NCBI GenBank assembly: GCA_038328575.1
Contig: JBBQMD010000020.1
Location: forward strand, 1-45,627
Direction: 5' to 3'
DNA: 45,627 nt
Origin: JACVCS01 sp038328575
Lineage (GTDB): Bacteria; Planctomycetota; Phycisphaerae; Phycisphaerales; UBA1924
Shown here: positions 16,274 through 24,576 of the stretch, in pieces
Layout: the number at the start of each line of letters is the position of its first letter
How positions within the stretch are numbered: position 1 is the stretch's first letter
Notes under the pieces: model-generated
What the model was told of the DNA's origin: nothing
The model's input: the letters and a program-made list of their open reading frames with translations, nothing else
Database searches by the model: none
Translations under genes and position numbers: made by a program

Positions 16274-16711
16274 TCAGGCTTGGAGGGCGGCGCGGAGGTG
16301 CTGGACCAGTTCGTCGCGGAGGTCGTCGGGGACGCCGCAGTCGAGGAACTCTGGCGCGTGGCGGAAGACCGCCCAGGTGGGCTCGGCATCGCGCGGCGGC
16401 TCAAACCGCGGGATCAGGTGCCAGTGTACGTGAGGCACCACGTTCCCAAGGTTCTCGTAGTTCAGCCGGCGGCAGCCGGTGACGGCGCGGATGGCGTGGG
16501 CGAGGTCTGCGACGTCTTCCCAGAGCTCGAGCTGGCGCGAGCGCGGGAGCTGGTCGGTGTGCTCGCAGTGGTCCTTGAGCCAGAGCGTACACCAGCCGGG
16601 GAAGGGCTGGTGCTTGTGGAGGATCGCGACGCTCTGGCGCATGGTGGCCAGGAAGAAGGGATCGCTGGGCTGGAGGGCGCGTTGAAGGCGATCGCAGGCG
16701 GGGCAGGTCAT
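16274..16711 (-). CDS. HIT-family nucleotide hydrolase/transferase
   Basis: A 145-aa histidine-triad protein. The catalytic motif HVHWHLIPR (HxHxH) is complete, preceded by the conserved NYENLGNVVPH. The N-terminal CPACDR resembles the zinc-binding pair seen in some HIT proteins. Likely substrates are AMP-conjugates (AMP-lysine, dinucleoside polyphosphates), by family. No Shine-Dalgarno sequence precedes the ATG; a TANNNT box 5 nt upstream suggests leaderless expression. It probably heads a unit with the DoxX gene, 49 nt downstream. Confidence 0.9.
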   Translation of the reverse strand: MTCPACDRLQRALQPSDPFFLATMRQSVAILHKHQPFPGWCTLWLKDHCEHTDQLPRSRQLELWEDVADLAHAIRAVTGCRRLNYENLGNVVPHVHWHLIPRFEPPRDAEPTWAVFRHAPEFLDCGVPDDLRDELVQHLRAALQA

Positions 16712-16716
16712 GGGGG

Positions 16717-16722
16717 AGGGTA
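16717..16722 (-). promoter_or_regulatory. -10 box of the HIT-protein gene (leaderless)
   Basis: TACCCT on the minus strand, 5 nt before the ATG at 16711, with a C-run instead of a Shine-Dalgarno sequence between them. Confidence 0.4.
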
Positions 16723-16741
16723 AGGGTCAGCGGGAGCGGTC

Positions 16742-16840
16742 TCGGAGAGAGACTTGGCCACCGGAAAGCCCGCCGGCCCCGGAGAGACTGGCCACCTGAG
16801 GACCGGCCGGCCTCGGAGATGCTGGCTACCAGGATGGGTT
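16742..16840. repeat. Three degenerate tandem repeats of about 35 bp
   Basis: Three units beginning CGGAGA at 16744, 16781 and 16815, each followed by CT(T)GGCYACC; the first two also share a GCCGGC-containing end. Spacing is 37 and 34 bp. They lie between the HIT gene's upstream side and the murA stop. Function unknown. Confidence 0.55.
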
Positions 16841-16859
16841 GTTGCCCCGCTTGCCGGTT

Positions 16860-18224
16860 TCAAGCGACGCCTGGGGCGAGCGTCGCTTCTTCGCGTTCAC
16901 TGATGCGGACGACTTGGGCGCCGAGAGATTGCAGGCGAAGTTCCATCTTTTCGTAGCCGCGGTCGAGGTGGTAGACGCGGTTGATGACGGTGGGGCCGTT
17001 GCCTTCGGCGGCGAGGCCGGCGAGGATGAGGCAGGCGCTGGCGCGCAGGTCGCTGGCCATGACGGGTGCGGGGGTGAGCTTGCGGACGCCGCTGACGATG
17101 ACGGTGGAGCCTTGGCGGTAGAGTTGGGCGCCCATGCGGCCGAGTTCGGCGACGTGCAGGAAGCGTTCGGTGAAGATGCGCTCGGTGATAACGCTGTTGC
17201 CCTCAGCGAGGCAGAGCACCGCCATGAGCTGGGCTTGGAGATCGGTGGGGAAGCCGGGGTGGGGCTGCGTGGTCACCTCGATCGGTTTCAGGGCGCGCGA
17301 CGCCTTGATGCGACAGGTGGCCCGCATCGGGTCGGCTTTGGCGTCCCACTGCATGGTCACGCCCATGTGGTGCAGGCGGTCCATGTGGGCCATCAGCGCG
17401 TCGACCGGGCAGTTGTCCAGCGTCACGTCGCCCCCGGTGATGGCGGCGGCGCACATGTATGTTCCGGCCTCGATGCGGTCGGCGATCACGCGATGGTCAA
17501 CGCCCGAGAGCTCGCGGACGCCCTCGATGGTGATGCGCGGAGAGCCATGACCGGCGATGCGGGCGCCCATGGCGATGAGCATGTTGGCCAGGTCAACGAT
17601 CTCGGGCTCGCAGGCGGCACATTCGATGATCGTCGTGCCCTCGGCGAGGGTCGCGGCGGACATGACGTTGGCGGTGCCAAGGACGGTGCTGCCGAAGGGG
17701 CCGCCCAGGAAAACGCGGGCACCCTTGAGGCGCCCGGGCTTGCCGTGGGCGAGGGGGACTTTGGCGATGATGTCGCCTTGGTCGACGATGATGTCGGCGC
17801 CGAGGGCGGTGAGGCCACGAAGGTGGATATCGACGGGGCGTTCGCCGATGGCGCAGCCGCCCGGGAGCGAGACGCGGGCGTAGCCGCGGCGGGCGAGCAT
17901 GGGCCCGAGGGTGGAGATGCTGGCGCGCATGGTGCGGACGATGTCGTAGCGGGCGTGGCTCAGGGTCTCGTCGGTGGTCTGCATGCGCAGGGTGCCGCCT
18001 GGGGTCTCGATGTCCTCGGCGATTTCGCGGGTGACGCTGACGCCCAGCTCGCGGAGCAGGCGTTCCATGTTGCTGAGGTCGGCCAGCTCGGGGACGTCGC
18101 GCAGGACGAAGGGCTGGTTGGTGAGGAGGACGGCGCACATGAGCGGCAGGGCGGCGTTCTTTGAGCCCTTGATTGTCAGACGTCCGGCGAGGCGGTTGCC
18201 ACCCTTGATCTCGAATCGGTCCAT
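16860..18224 (-). CDS. murA: UDP-N-acetylglucosamine 1-carboxyvinyltransferase
   Basis: First committed step of peptidoglycan synthesis: transfers enolpyruvate from PEP to UDP-GlcNAc. The N-terminus has IKGGNRLAGRLTIKGSKNAALP with the catalytic Lys-Asn pair. The active-site loop PGGCAIGERPVDIH keeps the Cys targeted by fosfomycin. The later block PHPGFPTDLQAQLMA is diagnostic. Length (454 aa) is slightly above the usual 420 because of a longer C-terminus. GAGG precedes ATG 18224. Its presence argues for a peptidoglycan wall. Monocistronic, divergent from the fibro-slime gene. Confidence 0.96.
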   Translation of the reverse strand: MDRFEIKGGNRLAGRLTIKGSKNAALPLMCAVLLTNQPFVLRDVPELADLSNMERLLRELGVSVTREIAEDIETPGGTLRMQTTDETLSHARYDIVRTMRASISTLGPMLARRGYARVSLPGGCAIGERPVDIHLRGLTALGADIIVDQGDIIAKVPLAHGKPGRLKGARVFLGGPFGSTVLGTANVMSAATLAEGTTIIECAACEPEIVDLANMLIAMGARIAGHGSPRITIEGVRELSGVDHRVIADRIEAGTYMCAAAITGGDVTLDNCPVDALMAHMDRLHHMGVTMQWDAKADPMRATCRIKASRALKPIEVTTQPHPGFPTDLQAQLMAVLCLAEGNSVITERIFTERFLHVAELGRMGAQLYRQGSTVIVSGVRKLTPAPVMASDLRASACLILAGLAAEGNGPTVINRVYHLDRGYEKMELRLQSLGAQVVRISEREEATLAPGVA

Positions 18225-18551
18225 GCGTTCCTCGTTCCCGCTGTGTTGTGGTTGATCGTGCCCGCGCCGGCGATGGAGCCGGGCAATCGTATTTCGGCGC
18301 TTGATGTCCGGCGGGACCAAAAGAAACGGTGCGTCATGTGGAGCGAGTGATGCGAGCTTCGCGCTGGCAGAGGCGGGGGCCAGTGGCAGGGCGCAGGCGG
18401 GGCGGTCGTGAACGCTTACGCAAACGTTCGTGGCGTCACAGCTTCACACGCCGCCATGGCCCAATGGTGGCAGGCTGGCGGCGTGAATCGCAGAGTTGAC
18501 TGGTTCGACCAGGCCCGGTCCTCTCACCACACTTAACACATGGAGTTTCAG
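18225..18551. other. Divergent intergenic region between murA and the first fibro-slime gene
   Basis: Must hold both promoters. An imperfect palindrome with arms GAACG (18409-18413) and CGTTC (18424-18428) is the only structured site I see. TTGACT at 18496-18501 could be a -35 box for the plus-strand gene, but no convincing -10 follows at 17 bp. GGAG (18542-18545) is the ribosome-binding site of the fibro-slime gene. Confidence 0.4.
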
Positions 18552-19484
18552 ATGCACATCCGCCCCGCCCATGCCTTGCTCGCTCTGACGCTGGTTGCTG
18601 TCGCCGGTTGGGGCGTGCGGTCTTCGATCTCAGCCGCGTCGGCACAGGCTGGTACCGCCGGCGCGCCGGCGAATCAGCACGCGAGCCTGCCCTCGACGCT
18701 GACGCTGAACGCGACGATCCGCGACTTCCGCTACAGATCCACCACCGGCGGGCACCCAGACTTTGAGTCCTATGGCAACCCCAACATCACGACGCAACTG
18801 GTGATGGACACGCTGGACTCCGACGGCAAGCCCGTCTTCCGGCAGAAGCGCGGGCAGCAGATCACGACGGAGTTCAAGAACTCTGGCGGGCAGCCGATCA
18901 ACCCGCTGCACTTTGACGCGACCAAGGGCGACACGCGCGGGGTGACCAGCACCGTCGGTTCGGATCAACTGACGAGCGTCGCGGCGTTTGCGCAGTGGTA
19001 TCGCGATGTCCCCAGCGTGAACTCGTCGAAGATCCTGCCGCTGGTCTTCAATCGCGTTCCGAACACCAACCGCTATGTGTTCGACTCCGCGACTGACCAG
19101 CCGTACATGAATGTCGGCGGCTTCTTCCCGATCAACGGCGAGCTGTTCGGCAACCAGGGCAACGCGAAGAACTTCGCGTTTAGCACCGAGATTTCGACAG
19201 AGTTTGTGTTTGAGCGCGGGCGCGGGCAGGTGTTCACTTTCACTGGCGATGACGACGTGTGGGTGTTCATCGATGGGAAGCTGGTGCTCGACCTGGGCGG
19301 GCTGCACTCAAAGAAGGTGCAGACGCTGGACTTGGATCGCTTGAGCTGGCTGACCGACGGGCGCACGTACAGCCTGAAGGTCTTTCACGCGGAGCGCCAC
19401 ACGAATCAGTCGAACTTCCGCATCGAGACGACGCTGACGTTGCGATCACTGGATCTGCCGGCGGTCAGCGCGCTGGCGGATTGA
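18552..19484 (+). CDS. Exported fibro-slime domain protein 1
   Basis: A 310-aa protein with an N-terminal signal peptide (LLALTLVAVAGWGV, likely cleaved near SAASAQA). The mature part is one fibro-slime domain, a PA14-like carbohydrate-binding module: TIRDF, DFESYGNPNI, the aromatic block QWYRDVP, GGFFPINGELFGN and the calcium-site strand FTFTGDDDVWVFIDGKLV followed by LDLGGLH. GGAG at 6 nt supports ATG 18552 over ATG 18540. It shares its last nine residues (LPAVSALAD) with the next paralogue. Likely extracellular adhesin or matrix-binding protein, by family. A strong hairpin follows the gene. Confidence 0.88.
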   Translation: MHIRPAHALLALTLVAVAGWGVRSSISAASAQAGTAGAPANQHASLPSTLTLNATIRDFRYRSTTGGHPDFESYGNPNITTQLVMDTLDSDGKPVFRQKRGQQITTEFKNSGGQPINPLHFDATKGDTRGVTSTVGSDQLTSVAAFAQWYRDVPSVNSSKILPLVFNRVPNTNRYVFDSATDQPYMNVGGFFPINGELFGNQGNAKNFAFSTEISTEFVFERGRGQVFTFTGDDDVWVFIDGKLVLDLGGLHSKKVQTLDLDRLSWLTDGRTYSLKVFHAERHTNQSNFRIETTLTLRSLDLPAVSALAD

Positions 19485-19539
19485 GCGTGCGGTCGGATCA
19501 TCATCGATATCGTCGGGTTGTTGAGGAGCACCGAACTCT

Positions 19540-19570
19540 CGCCCCGCCCTGGCTTAGCCAGGGCGGGGCG
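19540..19570 (+). terminator. Hairpin terminator after fibro-slime gene 1
   Basis: A perfect GC-rich inverted repeat: 14 stem pairs (19540-19553 with 19557-19570) closing on the 3-nt loop TTA. It is followed by TTGTGTTT. This fits an intrinsic terminator about 55 nt after the stop codon, with a weak U-tract. Confidence 0.7.
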
Positions 19571-19761
19571 TTGTGTTTCGTGGTCAAGCGATCATTCCGC
19601 AGGCGCGCCAGAGTTTCCCTGGTCGTCATAAAGCGACCACCAATGCGAATCTTGCGTTGCAGTGGTTGGCCTGCCAGAACGGGCAATTGCACAGTTGATT
19701 CTGACAGGGCGGGGCGCAGGTCGCTCAAGCCCGTGCATGACCCCTCTTTCAGGAGCCGAGT

Positions 19762-20757
19762 ATGAATGCCGCTTTCACCAGTCCGAACCCTTCTCGCACC
19801 CAGTGTCCGTCCGGCGCCTCGCGCCGTCGGGCGCGGTGGACGATGTGTGCCGCGGTCTGCGCCGTCGCGGGTGCGATGGCGGTGATCGGTGCGCCGCAGC
19901 AGAGCCAGGCTCGTCAGGACACAGTGACGGACCCGTTTGCCAGCTTGCCAGCGACGATGCAGTTGCAGGGCACGGCGCGCGACTTCCGCGAGCGGACCGA
20001 GGCTGGCGGGCACGCGGACTTTGAACGCCAGCCCACGCGGGGCTTCGGGCACTATGTCGGCATGGTCGCTGACGACCTGGACTCTGACGGCAAGCCCGTG
20101 TTCGCGTCCACCGGCCGGCTGGTGTCGGCCCAACGCCGCGACGCGGCGGGTCGCAACATCATGCCGACGACCAAGTCGTATGTCCAGGCGCGAACGGGCG
20201 ACACGACCCCGACGATCGCGACGGTGGACGGGGGCGCCGTCACCAGCGCGCAGACGATGACCCAGTGGTACCGCGACGTGCCCGGCACCAACGCGTCGGC
20301 CATGGTGCCGATCACGCTGCGCCGTCAGAGCGGCACCAAGATCTACTCGTTCGATGACAAGAACGACTCGACCTACCAGTCGCTGGGCGGGTTCTTCCCG
20401 ATCAACGGCCAGTTGTTCGGCAACTCGCGCAACGGGGCCAAGAACTTCCACTTCTCGTACGAGTTGTCCACGAAGTTCACCTACCGCAGGAACGCGGGCC
20501 AGGTGTTCACCTTCACGGGCGACGACGACGTCTTCGTGTTTGTCGGCGGCAAGCTGGTGATCGACCTGGGCGGCGTGCACGGCGCGTTGTCGCAGACGGT
20601 CGACCTGGATCGCCTGACGCATCTGGTCGATGGCAACGAGTACGACCTGAAGCTGTTCTTCACTGAGCGTCATCGCTCGCAGTCGAACATGCGGATCGAT
20701 ACGACGCTGGAGCTGCGTCCGGCGACGCTGCCGGCAGTGAGCGCGCTGGCGGATTGA
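19762..20757 (+). CDS. Exported fibro-slime domain protein 2
   Basis: A 331-aa paralogue of the preceding gene. The longer basic N-terminus (about 25 residues with RRRAR) precedes the hydrophobic signal (MCAAVCAVAGAMAVIG) and a likely cleavage site near SQARQ. The domain shows the same order: TARDFRERTEAGGH, DLDSDGKPVF, QWYRDVPG, GGFFPINGQLFGN, FTFTGDDDVFVFVGGKLV and IDLGGVH. It ends in the identical LPAVSALAD. AGGAG lies before ATG 19762. The long 277-nt gap and the terminator between the two genes suggest separate transcription. The duplication is old: the mid-section differs substantially. Confidence 0.88.
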   Translation: MNAAFTSPNPSRTQCPSGASRRRARWTMCAAVCAVAGAMAVIGAPQQSQARQDTVTDPFASLPATMQLQGTARDFRERTEAGGHADFERQPTRGFGHYVGMVADDLDSDGKPVFASTGRLVSAQRRDAAGRNIMPTTKSYVQARTGDTTPTIATVDGGAVTSAQTMTQWYRDVPGTNASAMVPITLRRQSGTKIYSFDDKNDSTYQSLGGFFPINGQLFGNSRNGAKNFHFSYELSTKFTYRRNAGQVFTFTGDDDVFVFVGGKLVIDLGGVHGALSQTVDLDRLTHLVDGNEYDLKLFFTERHRSQSNMRIDTTLELRPATLPAVSALAD

Positions 20758-20791
20758 AGCGCGCGTTGCACGTGATCAACCCTGTCAGCGA

Positions 20792-20817
20792 GGCCCGCGG
20801 TACGCCGCGGGCCTTGT
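20792..20817 (+). terminator. Hairpin terminator after fibro-slime gene 2
   Basis: GGCCCGCGG (20792-20800), loop TACG, CCGCGGGCC (20805-20813), then TTGTTGCGTTTT. A perfect 9-bp stem with a T-rich tail. It also lies just beyond the end of the convergent lipoprotein gene. Confidence 0.75.
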
Positions 20818-20838
20818 TGCGTTTTGGTTGGCGAGGGC

Positions 20839-21411
20839 TTAGCGCCAGTACGACCTATAGCTGGCGTGCCAGTATGTGCGATGGCGGAAGTTGTCATCGG
20901 GCAGGAAGAAGAGGAACGTGTTCTGCGACCCGACGAAGATGCGGCGCTGGCGTTCGAGTGAGGGCGGCTCGGGCGTGGGCCATTGATTCGTGGCGAGGAT
21001 GATGGCGCTGCCAGCGAGGGCGTTGCGGGCGTCGTTGCGGGCGAACTCTGTGAAGGCGCTGGGGTCTACGCCGTCCAGATCGCGTTCGGTGGCCGGGGGC
21101 AGGAAAGCCAGGGAGTTCGGTGATGCACGATCGATGCGTTGGGTTGCGGGCGCGCCGGGCGAGAATTCTGCGAAGCGGGCGGAGTGGAGCACGCCCTGGT
21201 CTTGAGTGACGCGGGGCACTTGGAGCTTGGTAACGCAGCCAGCCAGCGTGAGGCCCGCGGCGGCGGCGAGCGCGAGGAGCATCGGTGCGTACGGCGTGCG
21301 TGCAGGCCCGAGAAGGCGAGGAGTGATGCGTGGGGCGTGCGCTCTGTGCGGTTTACACTCACGGCGCGGCTCGTTGGCGACACTTTGCGTGTTTGTCTGT
21401 AGTGAGTTCAT
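20839..21411 (-). CDS. Putative lipoprotein of unknown function
   Basis: A 190-aa protein. The N-terminus is unusually long and basic (about 40 residues) before the hydrophobic segment LLALAAAAGLTLAGC, whose Cys would be lipidated. The mature part ends in an aromatic- and Arg-rich C-terminus (HRTYWHASYRSYWR). ATG 21411 has a strong GGAGGAG 9 nt upstream; the in-frame TTG at 21429 would place that Shine-Dalgarno inside the gene. A 9-bp hairpin (21452-21460 with 21464-21472) lies in the presumed 5' leader. No recognisable domain. Confidence 0.7.
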   Translation of the reverse strand: MNSLQTNTQSVANEPRRECKPHRAHAPRITPRLLGPARTPYAPMLLALAAAAGLTLAGCVTKLQVPRVTQDQGVLHSARFAEFSPGAPATQRIDRASPNSLAFLPPATERDLDGVDPSAFTEFARNDARNALAGSAIILATNQWPTPEPPSLERQRRIFVGSQNTFLFFLPDDNFRHRTYWHASYRSYWR

Positions 21412-21691
21412 GGTCTCTCGCTCCTCCAACCGGAGCGGGCAAGCAGCGTGCCCGAACGGGTGGCCCGTTCGGCAATGAGCCGACGTTGGGTTAACGCAAG
21501 AGCGTCTGTTATTTGTACGACGAGATTGATGGGACGACCACCCGATTCCGCTTCATGCGGCACCACTGCCAAACAAGCCCCTACCCGCCATCGCGCCTAA
21601 ACTCTCTGTTCAGCCCACACCCGACCCCGGGGGGTGCTGGCACGGCCTCGGTGCCGTCAGCGCCCCCTGCACCCTTTCGGAGCGTCGTTCG

Positions 21692-22264
21692 ATGTTCGAT
21701 TCACTGCCCGCGACCCTCCCGCCGCTTGATGCCTTTGCGATGGCGCAACCCGTGTTGACGCTTGGGTTTGTGAGCGTTGCGGGTGTGCTGTTTGTGCTGT
21801 TCTTCGCCGCGTGCTTTTTGCTGATGCTGACGGTGCTGATCCAGAAGCCGCAGGGTGGTGGCCTGGCCGGGGCCTTTGGCTCTGGCGCGGGCTCGGGCCA
21901 GACGGCCTTCGGCACGCGCACCGGCGACGCCCTGACCTGGGCGACGATCGGCATGTTCATCCTCTACCTGGCGACCGCGATCGGGCTGAATCTGGCGTCG
22001 CGCCCGGGAGAAGAAGTTCGTCGCGGCAGCGCCCAAAGCACGCCTGCGCAGCCGACGACCACGGACCAGCCTGCGGGCACCGCGACCGTCGAGCCCGTGG
22101 GCCCCGCGATACCGGTAAACTCGGCACCCGCACCGGCAACGCCGACAACTCCGCCCGTGACGACGCCCACCCCAGCGCCCGCGCCCGATCCGTCGCCCGC
22201 GGCGCCGTCACCGGCCCCCGCGCCAGCACCGGTTCCGACGCCAGCACCTGCTCCGATGCCGTGA
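21692..22264 (+). CDS. secG: Preprotein translocase subunit SecG with an extended tail
   Basis: Small integral-membrane subunit of the SecYEG channel. Transmembrane helix 1 (FVSVAGVLFVLFFAACFLLMLTVLI in part) is followed by the family signature LIQKPQGGGLAGAFGSG and helix 2 (WATIGMFILYLATAIGL). The SecG part ends at about residue 105. The remaining 85 residues are almost entirely Pro, Ala, Thr and Val (PAPAPAPVPTPAPAPMP), which most SecG proteins lack. A GGAG lies 9 nt before the ATG. YicC follows in the same direction after 70 nt. Confidence 0.92.
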   Translation: MFDSLPATLPPLDAFAMAQPVLTLGFVSVAGVLFVLFFAACFLLMLTVLIQKPQGGGLAGAFGSGAGSGQTAFGTRTGDALTWATIGMFILYLATAIGLNLASRPGEEVRRGSAQSTPAQPTTTDQPAGTATVEPVGPAIPVNSAPAPATPTTPPVTTPTPAPAPDPSPAAPSPAPAPAPVPTPAPAPMP

Positions 22265-22334
22265 GCGGCGGTGCGATGTTCGTGGCGGTGATTCAGCGCG
22301 TCGGGTTCCACTTTGGTCAGCACAGGAGCAATCC

Positions 22335-23225
22335 TTGATCCGATCGATGACGGGCTACGGCGAGGCGAGCAGCGAATCGGGCAGCGCTCATCATTTTCTC
22401 GAACTTCGCTCGCTGAACAACCGCTATTTCAAGGCGACGATCCGGCTGCCTGATGAGTTTCAGGGGTTGGAGGCGGAACTGGAGGCGGAGCTGCGCAAGC
22501 GTCTGTCGCGCGGGAGCGTGACGCTGGTGGCGCGTGCGAGCGATAGCTCGGCCCACGCCGCGTTCGGGATCAACCACGCGGCGCTTGAGAGCTACATCAA
22601 GCAGTTGAAGAACACGCCGCAGGTGGCCAGTGGCGAGGTGCGGATTGACCTAGGCCCGCTGCTGAACCTGCCGGGGGTGATGGTGCCGCCGGCGGATGAG
22701 GAAGCACGGCTGGAGATCGCGCGGACCGCGTTCATGGCGCTGCTGGATCGGGCCAGCGCGTCGCTGATCGCGATGCGGACGCGTGAGGGGGCGGCGCTGG
22801 TTGAGGATTTGCTGGCGCAGCGCGACGTGATCGAGGCGCACCTGCGGACGGTGCAGGACCGCGCGCCGCAGGTGGTCGAGGATTATGAGCTGCGGCTCAA
22901 GAGCCGCATCGAGCTGATGCTGAAGGACGCGGCCCTGCGGATCGACCCGCCGGACCTCATCAAGGAGATCGCGGTCTACGCGGAGCGTTCGGACATCAGC
23001 GAGGAGATCCAGCGGCTGAGCGAGCACATTAAGCAGTTCACCGAACTGGTCACTGCCAGCGGCGGCAAGCCCGTGGGGCGGACGCTGGACTTCCTGGCGC
23101 AAGAGATGCTGCGCGAGGCCAACACGATGGCCAGCAAATCCGCCGACTCGCTCATCAGCCGCAGCGTGGTGGAGATCAAGGGCGCGATCGATCGGATCAA
23201 GGAGCAGGTGCAGAACGTGGAGTGA
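22335..23225 (+). CDS. yicC: YicC/YloC family endoribonuclease
   Basis: A 296-aa member of the YicC family, described as RNA-cleaving enzymes. The N-terminal signature IRSMTGYGEA and the C-terminal block GGKPVGRTLDFLAQEMLREANTMASKS are textbook. The start is TTG 22335: AGGAG lies 6 nt upstream and the resulting N-terminus (MIRSMTGYG) matches the family exactly. In many bacteria the gene adjoins gmk; here it follows secG and is followed by a repeat element 7 nt after the stop. Confidence 0.93.
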   Translation: MIRSMTGYGEASSESGSAHHFLELRSLNNRYFKATIRLPDEFQGLEAELEAELRKRLSRGSVTLVARASDSSAHAAFGINHAALESYIKQLKNTPQVASGEVRIDLGPLLNLPGVMVPPADEEARLEIARTAFMALLDRASASLIAMRTREGAALVEDLLAQRDVIEAHLRTVQDRAPQVVEDYELRLKSRIELMLKDAALRIDPPDLIKEIAVYAERSDISEEIQRLSEHIKQFTELVTASGGKPVGRTLDFLAQEMLREANTMASKSADSLISRSVVEIKGAIDRIKEQVQNVE

Positions 23226-23232
23226 GTTGGGA

Positions 23233-23406
23233 AGTGGCTGAGTGGCTGAGTGGCTGTGGGAAAAGCAGCACAGCAGCAACGCAACAAAGCAGCAAATAGA
23301 CGCGTGGGCTTGCGGGCGCGCCACGCCGACTTGGCATGAGTGGCGTTTGGTAATCCACGATTGCCGGTTGCCGGTTGCCGGTTGCCGAGTCCCGATTGCC
23401 GATCCT
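23233..23406. repeat. Dispersed intergenic repeat element, copy 2
   Basis: Starts with AGTGGCTG three times in tandem (23233-23256), then GGGAAAAGCAGCAC and a CAG/CAA-rich core. It ends in a heptamer array from 23359: GATTGCC, GGTTGCC three times, GAGTCCC, GATTGCC. The whole element matches the reverse complement of the 28.57-28.71 kb element in order and in much of its sequence. The yicC stop is 7 nt before it and the -10 box of the next gene 7 nt after it. Confidence 0.8.
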
Positions 23407-23413
23407 CCGCCCG

Positions 23414-23419
23414 TACACT
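23414..23419 (+). promoter_or_regulatory. -10 box of the Gfo/Idh/MocA gene (leaderless)
   Basis: TACACT, 6 nt before ATG 23426, no Shine-Dalgarno sequence. The same hexamer at the same distance precedes upp and the S9 peptidase gene. No good -35 box lies 17 bp upstream; that position is inside the heptamer repeat. Confidence 0.5.
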
Positions 23420-23425
23420 CGGCCC

Positions 23426-24547
23426 ATGCGAACGCTGATCGTTGGATTGCTGTGTGCGAGTGTGTTGATGTTGGCGGCGTGCGGGCGAGCGGCTCGCCAG
23501 GGTGATGCAATGAACGAGCCGAGTGGGCCGGTGCGGGTGTCGAGTCAGACCGGCCCGCTGCGGATCGGGGTCGCGGGGTTGGTACACGGGCATGTTGAGG
23601 GGCTGCTGTATCGCGCGTCGCAGGGGACCGACGTGACGATCGTCGGCGTCTACGAGCCGAACCGCGCGCTGTTTGATCGGCTCGCGAAGAAGCACAAGCT
23701 CGACCCTTCGCTCTATCACGCGGACCTGGGCCAGATGCTTGATGCCGGGCGTCCTGAGGCGGTCAGTGTGATGTCGTCGATCAAGGACCATCTGCCGATC
23801 GCGGAGGTCTGTGCCTCGCGCGGCGTACACATGCTTATGGAAAAGCCGCTGGCGTTCAGCGAGGCCGACGCGATGGCCATGCGGTCGCTGGCGGCCAAGC
23901 ATCGCGTGCTGATTCTGACCAACTTCGAGACGAGCTGGTACGCGTCGGTTCGCGAGGCGGAACGCCGCGTGCGGGCCGATGGCCTGACTCCTCGGCATCT
24001 GATCTTTCGGCACGGGCACAAGGGGCCGGTCGAGATCGGCTGTTCGCCGGAGTTTTTGGCGTGGCTGACCGACCCAGCACAGAACGGCGGCGGGGCGGTC
24101 GTTGATTTCGGCTGCTATGGCGCGGCTCTCTCCACTTGGCTGATGCAGGGCCAACGCCCCACCAGCGTTGTCGCCTCGCTCGCAACGTTGAAGCCGGGGG
24201 TTTACCCGCGCGTCGATGACAGCGCGACCATCGTGCTGACGTACCCGGGCGCGACCTCGATCATCCAGGCCTCGTGGGCGTGGACGCACGACAAGAAGGA
24301 AATGGATGTGTATTGCGAGGGGCGATCGATTCACGCGGCGAAGTGGGACGCGCTCACCACGCGACAGGAAAACGCGGACCCGGTCGTGGTCAAGCCGGCG
24401 CCGATGCCCGAGCACTTGAAGGACGAGTGGGTGTATCTGCGGAAGGTTGTGCGCGGAGAGTGCGCCGTGGACCCGTTGTCAGCGCTGGAGCTGAACGTGA
24501 TCGTCGCGGAGATCCTGGACAAGGCGCGCAGCTCCCGCGCTCGTTGA
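23426..24547 (+). CDS. Lipoprotein-anchored Gfo/Idh/MocA-family oxidoreductase
   Basis: A 373-aa protein with a lipoprotein signal (VLMLAACGR, Cys at about residue 16) followed by a complete NAD(P)-binding Rossmann domain (LRIGVAGLVHGHVEGL). The family Lys motif EKPLAF and the C-terminal beta-sheet domain (FGCYGAALSTWLM) follow. The family oxidises or reduces sugars and cyclitols. A membrane-anchored, exported member is unusual for a dinucleotide-dependent enzyme. It either carries its cofactor across folded or acts differently from cytosolic members. ATG 23426 is chosen because it starts the signal peptide and because of the -10 box just upstream. Confidence 0.85.
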   Translation: MRTLIVGLLCASVLMLAACGRAARQGDAMNEPSGPVRVSSQTGPLRIGVAGLVHGHVEGLLYRASQGTDVTIVGVYEPNRALFDRLAKKHKLDPSLYHADLGQMLDAGRPEAVSVMSSIKDHLPIAEVCASRGVHMLMEKPLAFSEADAMAMRSLAAKHRVLILTNFETSWYASVREAERRVRADGLTPRHLIFRHGHKGPVEIGCSPEFLAWLTDPAQNGGGAVVDFGCYGAALSTWLMQGQRPTSVVASLATLKPGVYPRVDDSATIVLTYPGATSIIQASWAWTHDKKEMDVYCEGRSIHAAKWDALTTRQENADPVVVKPAPMPEHLKDEWVYLRKVVRGECAVDPLSALELNVIVAEILDKARSSRAR

Positions 24548-24576
24548 GCGTGGGCAGGCTGGGCGGAGCGGCGTGG

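Noticed and set aside
18495..18520. T-loop-like sequence (GGTTCGACC) suggesting a tRNA
   Set aside because: No acceptor, D or anticodon arms can be folded around it.
21450..21473. Hairpin upstream of the lipoprotein gene considered a riboswitch
   Set aside because: A single 9-bp stem with a 3-nt loop, no conserved aptamer elements.
23359..23406. Heptamer array considered as a CRISPR
   Set aside because: Units are 7 bp and contiguous, with no spacers and no cas genes.
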